A stretch of DNA of 64,000 bases from an uncultured Acidimicrobiales bacterium. Its GTDB lineage: Bacteria > Actinomycetota > Acidimicrobiia > Acidimicrobiales > SHLQ01. The position numbers and the translations under genes were made by a program. The notes under the pieces are model-generated. The model made no database searches and had not been told where the DNA came from. It saw nothing but the letters and a program-made list of their open reading frames with translations. The DNA lies in the NCBI GenBank assembly GCA_938041035.1, contig CALHYX010000051.1:1-64000 (forward strand), given 5' to 3'. Of this stretch, positions 19,790 to 28,763 are shown in pieces (the first letter of the stretch is position 1; each line of letters starts with the position of its first letter).

Positions 19790-19803
19790 CCGGCGTACCC
19801 CAC

Positions 19804-20994
19804 CTACGAGCACGACGTGACGAAGCGGGCCTCTTCGACGTGGCGGTTGGTGTTGATGTCGATGAGTTCGATCTCCACCCGGTAGGCGGCGCAGGCGGTC
19901 AGCGGCTCGGTCCACACCCCCAGGTCGGCGTGATGAGCCGACCAGCAGCGATCGGCGGCATCGGGGTACCCGGGGGCCTCCCAGACCACCGTCGTCGCCG
20001 TCGAGAACATCGGGGCGTTCTGGGCCTGGGCGACATCGTCGTTCGAAGCGACAAACCGGGCCGTCGCACACCGGGTCGAAGCGAACGTGAGGGTCGTCGA
20101 CGTCGACGAGGTCACGTTCACGACGACGGGTCCGAGGAGGCGCAGCGGCCCCGTGAGGTCGGGCGGTGGCTGGTCGCCTACCGAAACCACGTCGACCACA
20201 CGGTCGGTTCCGAGAGGCCCCGCCACCGTCAACGTCACCGAGTAGGTGCCTCCCCGGGCATAGCTGTGGACCGGATTCTCGAGCGACGAGGTGTTGCCGT
20301 CGCCGAAGTCCCAGGCAAACGACGTGACCTCACCGGACGAGGTGTTGGTGAAGATGGCCAGCGGCCCGGTGATCGGGACGTTGAATACGAAACCGGCGAC
20401 CGGGACGCCAGTGGATGGTCGAGCCTCGCAGTTCTGCTCGGTCTCCGCGAGACATTCGTCGACAGCCCGGCCGCCGTCGACGAAGTCGATGCCGAGCCCG
20501 CCGGTCAATATGTCGGCCCCGGCGTTGCCGAAACCCGTATCGGCGCCCGCACCGCCGGAGATCGAGTCGGCACCGGCGCCGCCGATCATGCGGTCCGAAC
20601 CACCGCCGCCGGTGATGAGGTCGTCGCCCCCGTGACCGACGATCAGGTCGTCGCCGTCTCCGCCATGAAGGGTGTCGGCGCCCTGGGCCCCGAAGATCTT
20701 GTCGGCGCCGGCACCGGGGAGCACCACATCATCACCCTGCCCAGCGCAGATGAGGTCGTCGCCTTCGAGCCCGGAGATCAGGTCATCGCCGGGGCCCGCC
20801 CAGATGACGTCGGCGCCGGACGTTCCCACCAACCAGTCATCGCCGGGGGTGCCCTGAACGGTGGCTACCGCTCCGCGGCACTGGCGGGCGCCCACCGACG
20901 CGCCGGCGACCGCGGGGCCACCGACGCCGACCGCAAGCGCGACGAGGAGCATCGATGCGGCTGCGATCCTGGCGTTCGTACCAAATGCGATCAC
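19804..20994 (-). CDS. secreted RTX-repeat protein with PKD domain
   Basis: Exported protein of 396 aa. A signal peptide covers about residues 1-32 (IAAASMLLVALAVGVGG), then CRGAVATVQG, then thirteen RTX nonapeptides (about 50-165) with the same layout as the smaller paralog. A PKD domain follows (about 195-275, FAWDFGDGNTSS with the WDFGDG core), then an unassigned C-terminal region of about 120 aa with four cysteines. Both RTX arrays and PKD domains are common in extracellular and adhesive proteins. The GTG start was chosen for GAAGGA upstream and because the signal peptide follows directly. Convergent with DUF389, 14 nt apart. Confidence 0.83.
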   Translation of the reverse strand: MIAFGTNARIAAASMLLVALAVGVGGPAVAGASVGARQCRGAVATVQGTPGDDWLVGTSGADVIWAGPGDDLISGLEGDDLICAGQGDDVVLPGAGADKIFGAQGADTLHGGDGDDLIVGHGGDDLITGGGGSDRMIGGAGADSISGGAGADTGFGNAGADILTGGLGIDFVDGGRAVDECLAETEQNCEARPSTGVPVAGFVFNVPITGPLAIFTNTSSGEVTSFAWDFGDGNTSSLENPVHSYARGGTYSVTLTVAGPLGTDRVVDVVSVGDQPPPDLTGPLRLLGPVVVNVTSSTSTTLTFASTRCATARFVASNDDVAQAQNAPMFSTATTVVWEAPGYPDAADRCWSAHHADLGVWTEPLTACAAYRVEIELIDINTNRHVEEARFVTSCS

Positions 20995-21117
20995 CGGAGG
21001 TCCTTCGTGAGACTCGATCCCGCTTGGTGGCGCCCGACTCGCGGCCGTCACCCAGTACTTGTCTCCGAAGCAGTCTCGCGGACCCGGTACCCGTTGCAAA
21101 GCCCGAGCGGTGCAGCC

Positions 21118-21603
21118 CTAGCTCGCGTCGAGCTTCCAGCACCCGACGCCCGACGTCACGAACGACGTCTGTGCCGGTGCGAGCCGAAGGTGGTCCGCGT
21201 CGAGCTCGGAGCGCACGCGCAGTTGCGAGGCCGTCAGGCTCACCGACACCGCCCGCCCGTCGTCATCGACGAACAGGGCGGCCTGACCGGCGTCGCTGGC
21301 GCACGCCTCGGTGACCATCTCCAGGCGATTGGTGCCGGCGGCGCGGAGCGTGTCGCCCACGGGGTCGGCGCCGGCGGGGATTTCGAGAAGGACCTCGACA
21401 TAGCCGGGAGCCTCGTCGGTGGTCGCGGCCACGCGCGGCCCGAGCGACGGGTAGCCGAAGAACGCCGCCGCGATCGTCTCCACCTCGGACTGGGCGGTGG
21501 CGAGCGCAGCCGATCGATCCTGTGCACCACCCGCGCCGCACGACGCGAGCACGAGCACCCCGGCGGACAGCAGGGCGGCGAGGCGGGAGCGACGAAGACG
21601 CAT
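21118..21603 (-). CDS. small lipoprotein, function unknown
   Basis: Lipoprotein of 161 aa. The N-terminus MRLRRSRLAALLSAGVLVLASC has a basic start, a hydrophobic core and the lipobox LASC with Cys22. The mature part has no domain I recognise; it has a helical first third and strands such as YVEVLLEIPAG and AVSVSLTASQLRV, and one conserved-looking Cys pair (EACASD, GVGCWK). It lies between the RTX-PKD gene and the divergent sigma-factor operon; a link to envelope sensing is possible but not shown. Confidence 0.7.
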   Translation of the reverse strand: MRLRRSRLAALLSAGVLVLASCGAGGAQDRSAALATAQSEVETIAAAFFGYPSLGPRVAATTDEAPGYVEVLLEIPAGADPVGDTLRAAGTNRLEMVTEACASDAGQAALFVDDDGRAVSVSLTASQLRVRSELDADHLRLAPAQTSFVTSGVGCWKLDAS

Positions 21604-21811
21604 AGCGTTTCCATCGGCACCGGCAGGTGTTTTCTGACGCATTGGTCAACCACGGTACCCCGCGAGCTCTCCGCAAGAGGGCGGCGATCGACCCCCTGAG
21701 TACCGCTTCCGGCGGATCGACGATCCCCCGCGCACGTGGGACACTGTGAGGTACGCCTCCCCGTCGCATCAGCGCCCGGGATCCCGAACCCGCCACGAAC
21801 TGCCAGCCGGA

Positions 21812-22426
21812 ATGGACCAACCCAGCGACGCCCCGGACTACGGGATCTCCTACGCGGCCGAACGCGCCAACGCATACGCAAACGCCGAGGAGGCCGACGC
21901 CCGCGCCATCCTCGAATCGGTGGCCCGATCCGCGGCGGCGGGCGATGGGCAAGCCCTCGATCTGCTGCTTCGACTAATCGACGACCACCGGTTGGCCATG
22001 CGCACCGTGCGCCGCCTCATCGTGAACGACGCCGACGCTGAGGAGGTCGGCCAGGACGTGCTCGTCGCCGTCGCTCGCGGTATCCACCGATTCCAGGGTT
22101 CGGCCCGGTTCAGCACCTGGCTGTACAGCGTGAGCCGCAACATCGCGATCAGCCGACTACGGGGTCGCGACCCCGACCTCCCGACCGACCAGCTCGAGCG
22201 CGCCGGGGCAGCCCGCCGGGTCAGCTCGATGGTGGCCGAGCAGCAACTCGTCCGCGACGCACTCGCCACCCTGCCCGATCACTATCGGGTCGTGGTGTCG
22301 ATGCGCGACCTCGAACGGTGCTCCTACCAGGACATCGCCACCGCGCTCGACCTCGAAATCAACACGGTGAAGTCCCGCATCAACCGGGGTCGGGGACTGC
22401 TCGCCGCGGCGGTTGGGGTCGCCTGA
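21812..22426 (+). CDS. ECF-type RNA polymerase sigma factor
   Basis: Sigma-70 family protein of 204 aa. Region 2 spans about residues 45-130 (EEVGQDVLVAVARGIHRF, FSTWLYSVSRNIAISRLR). Region 4 spans about 145-200, with the helix-turn-helix CSYQDIATALDLEINTVKSRINRGR. No dedicated anti-sigma gene follows. Instead its TGA overlaps the ATG of a membrane Ser/Thr kinase (TGATG), suggesting that kinase signalling controls the sigma factor or its regulon. The start was set at MDQPSDAPDY; an in-frame upstream ATG at 21746 would add 22 residues of unlikely composition. Confidence 0.85.
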   Translation: MDQPSDAPDYGISYAAERANAYANAEEADARAILESVARSAAAGDGQALDLLLRLIDDHRLAMRTVRRLIVNDADAEEVGQDVLVAVARGIHRFQGSARFSTWLYSVSRNIAISRLRGRDPDLPTDQLERAGAARRVSSMVAEQQLVRDALATLPDHYRVVVSMRDLERCSYQDIATALDLEINTVKSRINRGRGLLAAAVGVA

Positions 22427-24273
22427 TGGCCCAGCCGCCCGACAGCCGAATCGGTCAGTATCGGATCATCGAGCCGATCGGTGCCGGTGGGTTCGCCACG
22501 GTGTACCGGGCCGAGGACGAACGCCTGCAGTCCGAGGTCGCCATCAAGGTGCTCGCCGAGAACCACAGCCTCGACCCGGACATTCGCGAGCGCTTCCTGC
22601 GCGAAGGCCAACTGCTCCGTCGCCTCGATCACCCGGAGGTCGTCACCGTTCACGACGTGGGCGAGACCGATGACGGCCAGCCCTACCTGGTGCTCACCTA
22701 CGCCGAGCACGGCGATCTCGATGCCCGCGTGACCATGCTCGAGGCCGAACGCTCAGAGCCGGGCCCCGCCGACCTGCTCGCCGTCGTTGAGTTTCTGGGC
22801 CGATCGGTCGGTGAGATTCACCGATCCGATCTGGTGCACCGCGACCTCTCGCCCACCAACGTGTTGATCCGCACCCGGCACCGCGATGGCCCACCCCTGA
22901 CCATGCTCTCGGACTCGGAGTCGTTCCTGCTCAGCGACCTCGGCTACGCCAAGGACCTCACCGACACGACGCCGTTCACCCGCGGCGGGGGAACCCCTGG
23001 CTTCCGGTCGCCCGAGCAGCGCACACCCGCCGGCATCGTCGACCAGCGCGCCGACGTCTACGGCGCGACGGCGCTACTCGCGTGGCTGGCCGATCGGGCC
23101 GACCTCGCCGAACCCACGCCGGCGCGGCTGCGCGCCGAGTTCGCCCGGGGCCTGGCCAACGACCCTGAGGAACGCCACGCCACCATCGCGGAGTGGACCG
23201 AGTCGATGCGGACGATTCTCGCCGACGCCACCCGGGCCGGCGGGGCCGCCGCGATACCCACGCTCGCATCGCGCCGCCGGTGGTACAACCAACCCGCCGT
23301 GGCGCTCGCCGCGCTGTTGCTCATCGTCCTGGGTGGCGCCGCCCTGGCGCTCTCGATCGATCGTTCCCCTACCGGGACCGAGGCCGCTCCCCCCACCTCC
23401 GCCGTCGGCTCGGCCACCTCCAACCCCTCACCGCCCAGCTCGGACCCGACCGATCCACCGGACACGATCGAAGCCGACGACCCCAGCCCCACCGTTGCCG
23501 GGGTGACGGAAACGGCGACGACGGACGGGGCGACGCCAACCACCTCGACCACCGTCCCCGCCGGATCCGATACGGGCTCGGCCGCCGCGCCGGCCCAACC
23601 GGTGGCGCCCCAATCACCCGCTCCGGGCGCGGTGGCCCAGCCGCCGGCCCCGGCCACCACCAGGTCACCGGCACCCGCGCCACCGGCCCCACCCAACCCG
23701 GCGCCCACCAGCCCGCCGGCTCCGCCGACCCCGACGAGCGCGCCGACCACCACGGCTTCCGCGCCGTCCCCACCCCCACCACCTCCTCCCCCGACACCTC
23801 CACCAACGCCGACCGCCCCCACGCCGGTGAATCCGATCGTGTTGTACGACGACGGCGTCGCATCGGGCTGGTCCGGCGACGGCTGGGGTGGCTCGTTCGA
23901 CTTCAATGTCGCCATCACCGGCGGACGGGCGATCCGGGCCAACCTCGCCGGCTACGGTGCCGTCGCCATCTCGCGTAACGATGCTGTCGACCTGACCGGC
24001 GTCACCGGCGTCGAGCTCTTCATTCGCACCGCCACCCCGGGAGCCCGCTTCGGTGTACGGCTCAACGAGTCGGCGACCGTCTTCTCCCGGGTCTGCAGCG
24101 TCGGTTCCGTTACCTCCGAGTGGCGCCGCGTGCGCATCCCGATACAGGCGTTCGCGCTGCAGGGTTCGGTCACCAATCGCGTCGCGGTGGTCGAACAGGC
24201 CGGTGTCGACGCCGAGGTCTGGGTCGACCAGGTGCGCCTCGTGCGCGACGGCAGCGGTGCCGGATCGTGCTGA
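22426..24273 (+). CDS. receptor-like Ser/Thr protein kinase with extracytoplasmic sensor domain
   Basis: Protein of 615 aa. Kinase domain about 10-270: glycine loop GAGGFATVY at 19, VAIK with Lys41, catalytic loop HRDLSPTN with Asp140 and Asn145, metal-binding DLG at 171 and SPEQ as the APE-like motif. The catalytic-loop Lys is Ser142 and DFG is DLG, both departures from the usual PknB pattern, although ATP-binding residues are present. A membrane helix lies at about 291-312, followed by a 150-residue Pro/Thr/Ala linker suited to crossing the cell wall. The C-terminal domain (about 469-605) is beta-rich and jelly-roll-like, ending in VWVDQVRLV, similar to carbohydrate-binding folds. Coupled to the sigma factor upstream and the FHA-like gene downstream. 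Confidence 0.87.
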   Translation: MAQPPDSRIGQYRIIEPIGAGGFATVYRAEDERLQSEVAIKVLAENHSLDPDIRERFLREGQLLRRLDHPEVVTVHDVGETDDGQPYLVLTYAEHGDLDARVTMLEAERSEPGPADLLAVVEFLGRSVGEIHRSDLVHRDLSPTNVLIRTRHRDGPPLTMLSDSESFLLSDLGYAKDLTDTTPFTRGGGTPGFRSPEQRTPAGIVDQRADVYGATALLAWLADRADLAEPTPARLRAEFARGLANDPEERHATIAEWTESMRTILADATRAGGAAAIPTLASRRRWYNQPAVALAALLLIVLGGAALALSIDRSPTGTEAAPPTSAVGSATSNPSPPSSDPTDPPDTIEADDPSPTVAGVTETATTDGATPTTSTTVPAGSDTGSAAAPAQPVAPQSPAPGAVAQPPAPATTRSPAPAPPAPPNPAPTSPPAPPTPTSAPTTTASAPSPPPPPPPPTPPPTPTAPTPVNPIVLYDDGVASGWSGDGWGGSFDFNVAITGGRAIRANLAGYGAVAISRNDAVDLTGVTGVELFIRTATPGARFGVRLNESATVFSRVCSVGSVTSEWRRVRIPIQAFALQGSVTNRVAVVEQAGVDAEVWVDQVRLVRDGSGAGSC

Positions 24274-24331
24274 CGCACTCGACGCTGCGGTCGTTGACGT
24301 CGACATCAGGCTCGACGAGACTTGGCGTCCG

Positions 24332-25042
24332 ATGACGGGATCCCCAGGCGCTGTCGACCGGCGCGACCCAGGAGCGCTTACGCTCGACTTCTGCGGCGAG
24401 GTCATCGTGCTCGAACCCGGCACGGAGTTTGAGTTCGGACGCGACGCCGACCTCACGATCGACGGCGAAAACCGCCACCTCCATCGTCGGCTCGGTCGGT
24501 TCCTCAGCCAGGGCGGCAGCTGGTGGATCGCCAACATCGGTAGCAGCCTGCTCCTCGAACTGTTCGATGCCGACTCCCAGTCCAGTGCTCGAATCTCGTC
24601 GGGTAGCGCGCATCCGATCGCCTACCGCAACTCGATCGTGCGCTTCTCCGCCGGCCCGACCGCCTATGAAATCGAGCTCACGACGACCGTCGACCCGAGC
24701 GTCACGGTGCAGACCAGCAGCGACACCATGAACGTGACCTCACTGAAGCTCACCGACGACCAACGCCGTCTCATCGTCGCCCTGGCCGAGCAGCGGCTAC
24801 TCGAACCGCAGGCACCGTTTCGGCCGCCGACGTCACGCCAGGCCGCCCAACGGCTCGACTGGACCTACACCCGCTTCAACCGCAAGCTCGACAACGTGTG
24901 CAAACGGCTGGCATCGGTTGGCGTACCGGGGCTGCACGACGGCGGTGGTGGGCTCGCCAAGGACCGGAAGATGAACCTGGTCGAGTTTGCGGTCACCACC
25001 GGCCTGGTCAGCACCGACGACCTCGCGTTGTTGCCCGAATAG
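24332..25042 (+). CDS. FHA-like domain protein with C-terminal helical (winged-helix-like) domain
   Basis: Cytoplasmic protein of 236 aa. Residues about 12-115 resemble a forkhead-associated phosphopeptide-binding domain: FEFGRDADLTI as the Gly-Arg strand, an Arg/His-rich turn (NRHLHRRLGRF) where SRxH is usual, and WWIANIGSS. Residues about 140-235 are helical and resemble a winged helix (DDQRRLIVALAEQR, SRQAAQRLDWTYTRFNRKLDNVCKRL), possibly DNA-binding. It sits directly behind the sigma factor and kinase, so it is the natural reader of kinase phosphorylation. The start is uncertain: a GTG at 24257 overlapping the kinase gene would add 25 residues, but GC3 there is low and neither start has a clear ribosome site. 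Confidence 0.7.
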   Translation: MTGSPGAVDRRDPGALTLDFCGEVIVLEPGTEFEFGRDADLTIDGENRHLHRRLGRFLSQGGSWWIANIGSSLLLELFDADSQSSARISSGSAHPIAYRNSIVRFSAGPTAYEIELTTTVDPSVTVQTSSDTMNVTSLKLTDDQRRLIVALAEQRLLEPQAPFRPPTSRQAAQRLDWTYTRFNRKLDNVCKRLASVGVPGLHDGGGGLAKDRKMNLVEFAVTTGLVSTDDLALLPE

Positions 25043-25133
25043 CGCCGGCCCGGATCAAGCCGTAGACCAGAAGCGGGGACCAAGCGTCTCCGGACGACCC
25101 GAAACAACCAGTCACCAGAGAGGGCGTATCGCC

Positions 25134-26018
25134 ATGGCGGCAGTGGAAGCCAACGGCATCACCATCGAATACGAGATCAGCGGCGCGGGAACCCCGCTGC
25201 TGCTGGTCATGGGCCTCGGCGGTCAACTCACGAGCTGGCCCCCGGGGTTTGTCGATCTCCTCGTCGAACGCGGGTTTCAGGTGATCCGGTTCGACAACCG
25301 CGACAGCGGTCTCTCCACCATCCACGATGGTCCGGCCCCGACCCGACGTCAGACCTTCCTGGCCTCCGTGTTGCGCCGCCGGACCGACGTGCCCTACCGG
25401 TTGACCGACATGGCCGACGACGCCGCCGGGCTGCTGCGGGCGCTCGGCGTGGGCCCCGCCCACGTCGTCGGCATGTCGATGGGGGGCATGATCGCCCAGA
25501 CGCTGACCCTGGCGCACCCGGAACTCGTGCGCAGCCTCACCTCGGTGATGTCCAACACCGGCAACCGGCGCGGGGGCACCGCGCCGAGCCTTCTGGCCAA
25601 GCTGCCGAGGTTGATCACCGAGGATCGCGACCAGGCCGTAGAAAAGTCGGTGGCGCTGTTCCGGGCGATCGGCGGCGACGAGTTCGATGAGGCGACCCAC
25701 CGGGAGTCCGCCAAAGCCGACGTGGCCCGCAGCTATCAGGCCGAAGGCACCGCCCGCCAGACCGCGGCGATCATGGCGGGCCCGGATCGCACCGAACTGC
25801 TCTCGGCCATCACCGCACCGACGTTAGTGATCCACGGGCTCGCCGACCCGTTGGTGCTACCGAGTGGCGGCATCGCCACCGCCGAAGCCATCCGCGAATC
25901 GCGGCTGCTGATGTTTCCCGGCATGGGCCATTCCCTGCCACCGAGCCGCTGGGAAGAGATCGTCGACGCGATCGTCACGAACGCGGAACGAGCGGCACCC
26001 GTCACCGCCACGGGCTAA
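25134..26018 (+). CDS. alpha/beta hydrolase
   Basis: Alpha/beta-hydrolase fold enzyme of 294 aa. The oxyanion strand is LLLVMGLGGQLTSWP, the nucleophile elbow VVGMSMGGMIAQ carries Ser near residue 120, the acid is likely in VIHGLADPLV, and the catalytic His is in FPGMGHSLP near the C-terminus. RFDNRDSGLS is common in esterases and haloperoxidase-like members. AGAGAGGG lies upstream of the ATG. Substrate unknown. It is 91 nt downstream of the FHA-like gene and may be cotranscribed, but has its own ribosome site. Confidence 0.85.
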   Translation: MAAVEANGITIEYEISGAGTPLLLVMGLGGQLTSWPPGFVDLLVERGFQVIRFDNRDSGLSTIHDGPAPTRRQTFLASVLRRRTDVPYRLTDMADDAAGLLRALGVGPAHVVGMSMGGMIAQTLTLAHPELVRSLTSVMSNTGNRRGGTAPSLLAKLPRLITEDRDQAVEKSVALFRAIGGDEFDEATHRESAKADVARSYQAEGTARQTAAIMAGPDRTELLSAITAPTLVIHGLADPLVLPSGGIATAEAIRESRLLMFPGMGHSLPPSRWEEIVDAIVTNAERAAPVTATG

Positions 26019-26023
26019 CCGAA

Positions 26024-28441
26024 CTAGCGCCGGAACGGCCAGCGACGACCGCGCGGGGGTTCGGGCCCCTCGTCGTCGGCGAACTCATCCTGGTCGAGGG
26101 CAACGAATCGGGTTCCCGACGGAGCCGGAGCCGGCTGGTCGTCGTCGGGCGCAGCCGTTTGGCTCCCCACCGAGACCTTGGTGAAGTCGGGCTGGCCCTT
26201 GATGCGGCCGTGTACCTGGGCCTCGATGCTGACGTTCCCGCCGATGTTGCTGACGTCGCCGAAGATCTCGGCGAACACCACGACCCGGCCGCCTTCGACG
26301 AACAGGTTGCCGTAGACCGGCGCGGTGATGATGAGCTGGCCACCCAGCACCGTGATGTCACCCTCCATGGGTTCGGTGACCTCGAGGCGTCCGGTTTCAA
26401 TCCGCAGTGACCGCTGCACGATCTCCGGGGCGGCGGCCACCTCGTCAATGTGAGCCGTGTCATCGAGCTGGTCGCCATCGAAGTCGGCCGCGTCATCGAG
26501 CTGGTCGCCATCGAAATCGTCGGCCTCATCGAGGAGGGAATCATCCCCGCCGGCATCGACGCTGGGGTCGGCCCAGGGGATCGTGACGGACTCCTGCGCA
26601 CCATCGCGCAGATCGATCTCGGTCAGCTCGAGCTCGTCGCTGGAAGCTGCATCCTGGATCGGCTCAACGCCGGCTTCCTGGTCGAGGCGAGCCCGGCGGG
26701 CCCGGCGCCGTTCGGCCGTCGACTCGTGGCGTTGCCAGCGGGCGTTGGTGCTATCGATGGCCCCCGCCTGGCCCTCCACCGGTCGGTCGAAGGTGATCTC
26801 GCCCGGGGCTTCGGCCTCGATGACGTGCTCGGGCGCGAGATCGATGGCGCCGATGATGCCATCGGAGTCGGCGTCGTCGAGGTTGATGACGTCCTGGCGG
26901 CGCCGCCAGGGTGGCTCTTCCGCGTCGTCGAGGTAGGTGATCTTGTTCTCACTCGAGATCCAGCGTGGGCCGCGGTGCCCGGAAGCCTCATCGCTGTGCT
27001 CCCGGGCTTCGCCGTGCTCCCGGGCTTCGCCGTACTCCTGGGCTTCGCCGTGCTCCTGGGCTCCGTCGTCCTCGGCGTACTCGTGCTCAAGCTCGTCCTG
27101 GACCGGCTCGCCGGTCCACGTGTCGACCTCGCGCACGAACCCGGATTCGCCGGCCCGGTCCTCCAGGTCGTCATCGTCGAGCGGATCATCGGACCGATCG
27201 ACCTCGTCGTCGAGCGGTTCGCCCACCCAGGTCGCCTCGGGGTCCGCGAAGACCTCCGACGTCACGATGGTGGGCATCTCGCGAAAGCCGGGTGTTGCGG
27301 GCGGAATCGTCGTCTGCTCACGGAGATCGATGACATCGGGGCGCGTCGTCGACGCGAACAGGTCGAGAACGGTCGGCCCGTCACCGGCCAACGTGGGCGT
27401 CGCGTGCAAAGCTGAACTCGGCATGGCCGGAATGGGCAACGGCGACCGGTCGCCATCGGGGACCGGCGTAAGCACCAAACCGGACCCGCCGACCGCAACG
27501 GGTAGCGTTGCGGTCGCCGCTTCGGATTCCGGCGGCGGAGGGGGCGGCGGCAACGTGCTCGACCGGAGCTGATCGGTCGCGCGACGACCGCCCAGCGAGG
27601 ATGCGCCCAGCGCCATTGCGCGGGCCTCGGCCAGGTCGGTAGCCATGTCTCGAGCCGACTGGTATCGCCGGAGCGGATCCTTGGCCATGGCGAATTCGAT
27701 GACCTCGAACACCGCCGCTGGGGCGAGGTCTTCGAGCGATTCGAGCGCCTCGTCGGCGACGCGTCGCATCAGCACGAACATCGACGCATCCGGCTCGCCC
27801 GACCGGGTAAACGGCGCCCGCCCGGCGATGAGGGCCCACAGCGTGGCGCCCAAGCCGTAGACGTCGTAGGCCGTGGTCGGCTCCACCGCATCGAACGCCT
27901 CGGGCGGGCTGTACGCCGGCGTGAGGGTCAGCGAGGCTGAGCGACCAGCGGCGCCATCGGGACCGAGTCGAGCGATTCCGAAGTCGGCCACCTTCGGGCT
28001 GCCATCGCCCGCGATCAAAACGTTGGCCGGCTTGATATCGCGATGCAGCACGCCGTGGGCATGGGCATCGGCGATGGTCTCCGCGACCACCCGCACCACC
28101 TCGACCGCATCGGGCCACGGCATGGGCCCGGTCGCCATGCGGTCCTGGAGCGAACCCGCTTCGAGGTACGGCATGATCAGGTACGGACTGCCGCTCGAGG
28201 TTTCTCCCGCCTGGTACACGGGCACGATGCCGGGATGATCCGACAACTTGCCCATCGCCCGGCGTTCCCGTCGGAATCGGCGCTGGATGCTCTCGTCCCA
28301 GTGCCCGGAGATCACTTTGATGGCGACCGTGCGATCGAGCGCTGTCTGGCGGGCCCGATAGATGAGTGAAGATCCCCCGCGGTCGATGAGCGCAACCTCG
28401 TCGAGGCCGTCGATACCAAGATCAATAGGGGAAGACTGCAC
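26024..28441 (-). CDS. Ser/Thr protein kinase fused to a bactofilin-like C-terminal domain
   Basis: Protein of 805 aa with a GTG start. Kinase domain about 10-275: RGGSSLIYRA as glycine loop, VAIKVI lysine, HRDIKPANVL catalytic loop near 133, ADFGIA near 152 and SPPEAF. All catalytic residues are present. A 390-residue acidic, Pro-rich, repeat-bearing linker follows without a membrane helix. Residues about 676-750 are a short beta-helix of the bactofilin/polymer-forming type, with repeating turns of about 17 residues (MEGDITVLGGQL, VYGNLFVEGGRV, IFGDVSNIGGNV, VHGRIKG). Bactofilins polymerise into cytoskeletal scaffolds, so this may be a kinase anchored on, or controlled by, a filament. Convergent with the hydrolase gene, 5 nt apart. 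Confidence 0.88.
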   Translation of the reverse strand: MQSSPIDLGIDGLDEVALIDRGGSSLIYRARQTALDRTVAIKVISGHWDESIQRRFRRERRAMGKLSDHPGIVPVYQAGETSSGSPYLIMPYLEAGSLQDRMATGPMPWPDAVEVVRVVAETIADAHAHGVLHRDIKPANVLIAGDGSPKVADFGIARLGPDGAAGRSASLTLTPAYSPPEAFDAVEPTTAYDVYGLGATLWALIAGRAPFTRSGEPDASMFVLMRRVADEALESLEDLAPAAVFEVIEFAMAKDPLRRYQSARDMATDLAEARAMALGASSLGGRRATDQLRSSTLPPPPPPPESEAATATLPVAVGGSGLVLTPVPDGDRSPLPIPAMPSSALHATPTLAGDGPTVLDLFASTTRPDVIDLREQTTIPPATPGFREMPTIVTSEVFADPEATWVGEPLDDEVDRSDDPLDDDDLEDRAGESGFVREVDTWTGEPVQDELEHEYAEDDGAQEHGEAQEYGEAREHGEAREHSDEASGHRGPRWISSENKITYLDDAEEPPWRRRQDVINLDDADSDGIIGAIDLAPEHVIEAEAPGEITFDRPVEGQAGAIDSTNARWQRHESTAERRRARRARLDQEAGVEPIQDAASSDELELTEIDLRDGAQESVTIPWADPSVDAGGDDSLLDEADDFDGDQLDDAADFDGDQLDDTAHIDEVAAAPEIVQRSLRIETGRLEVTEPMEGDITVLGGQLIITAPVYGNLFVEGGRVVVFAEIFGDVSNIGGNVSIEAQVHGRIKGQPDFTKVSVGSQTAAPDDDQPAPAPSGTRFVALDQDEFADDEGPEPPRGRRWPFRR
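26449..26514 (-). repeat. tandem 33-nt repeat in the kinase-bactofilin linker
   Basis: Two near-identical copies encode the acidic unit DFDGDQLDDAA / DFDGDQLDDTA just before the bactofilin-like domain. An adjacent imperfect array near 26985-27070 encodes EHGEA/EYGEA units. Both are in frame and lie in low-complexity linker, consistent with expansion by slippage. Confidence 0.7.
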
Positions 28442-28763
28442 GATTTGAGGGCTCCAACAACCTCGAATGGACTACCCGCCGCCGGAAGGGGCTACCGCAC
28501 CAAGGGTCCCATGCCATGGTGGCAAGGTCTGTGCCCGCCAGCAACCTCACCACCACCACCAACGGTGTCATTTTCGGCGCTACGGGCCACAATTCTCGAG
28601 ATTCTTGACGAAAGAATTCGGCCAGATATCCCTGTTTCTGGCGAAAAATCACCCCGGGTGACCAAAAAGCTCACACTCGGCGAAACTTTCTTGAATTTCT
28701 TCGCGACTTTCGCGACCGGGGGGGCGTCTATCCATCGTGAACGCAACGCCGCACCCCCCAATG
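28442..28763. other. AT-richer upstream region between the kinase gene and a small ORF
   Basis: About 320 nt with no convincing gene, noticeably richer in A/T than its surroundings. It contains short dyads: CACCCCGGGTG near 28650, CCAGA-TCTGG near 28622-28640, and the doubled palindrome TCGCGA-ctt-TCGCGA at 28701-28715. TTGACG at 28605 could be a -35 element, but the best -10 partner is poor. It probably holds the minus-strand kinase promoter and a plus-strand promoter for the small ORF. Confidence 0.45.

Noticed and set aside
22318..22425. Longer start for the receptor kinase
   Set aside because: It would overlap sigma-factor region 4. The TGATG junction and the kinase N-terminus fit the ATG at 22426.
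28605..28632. TTGACG ... TATCCC as a firm promoter for the small ORF
   Set aside because: The -10 hexamer is poor and spacing is 16 nt. Mentioned only as a possibility.
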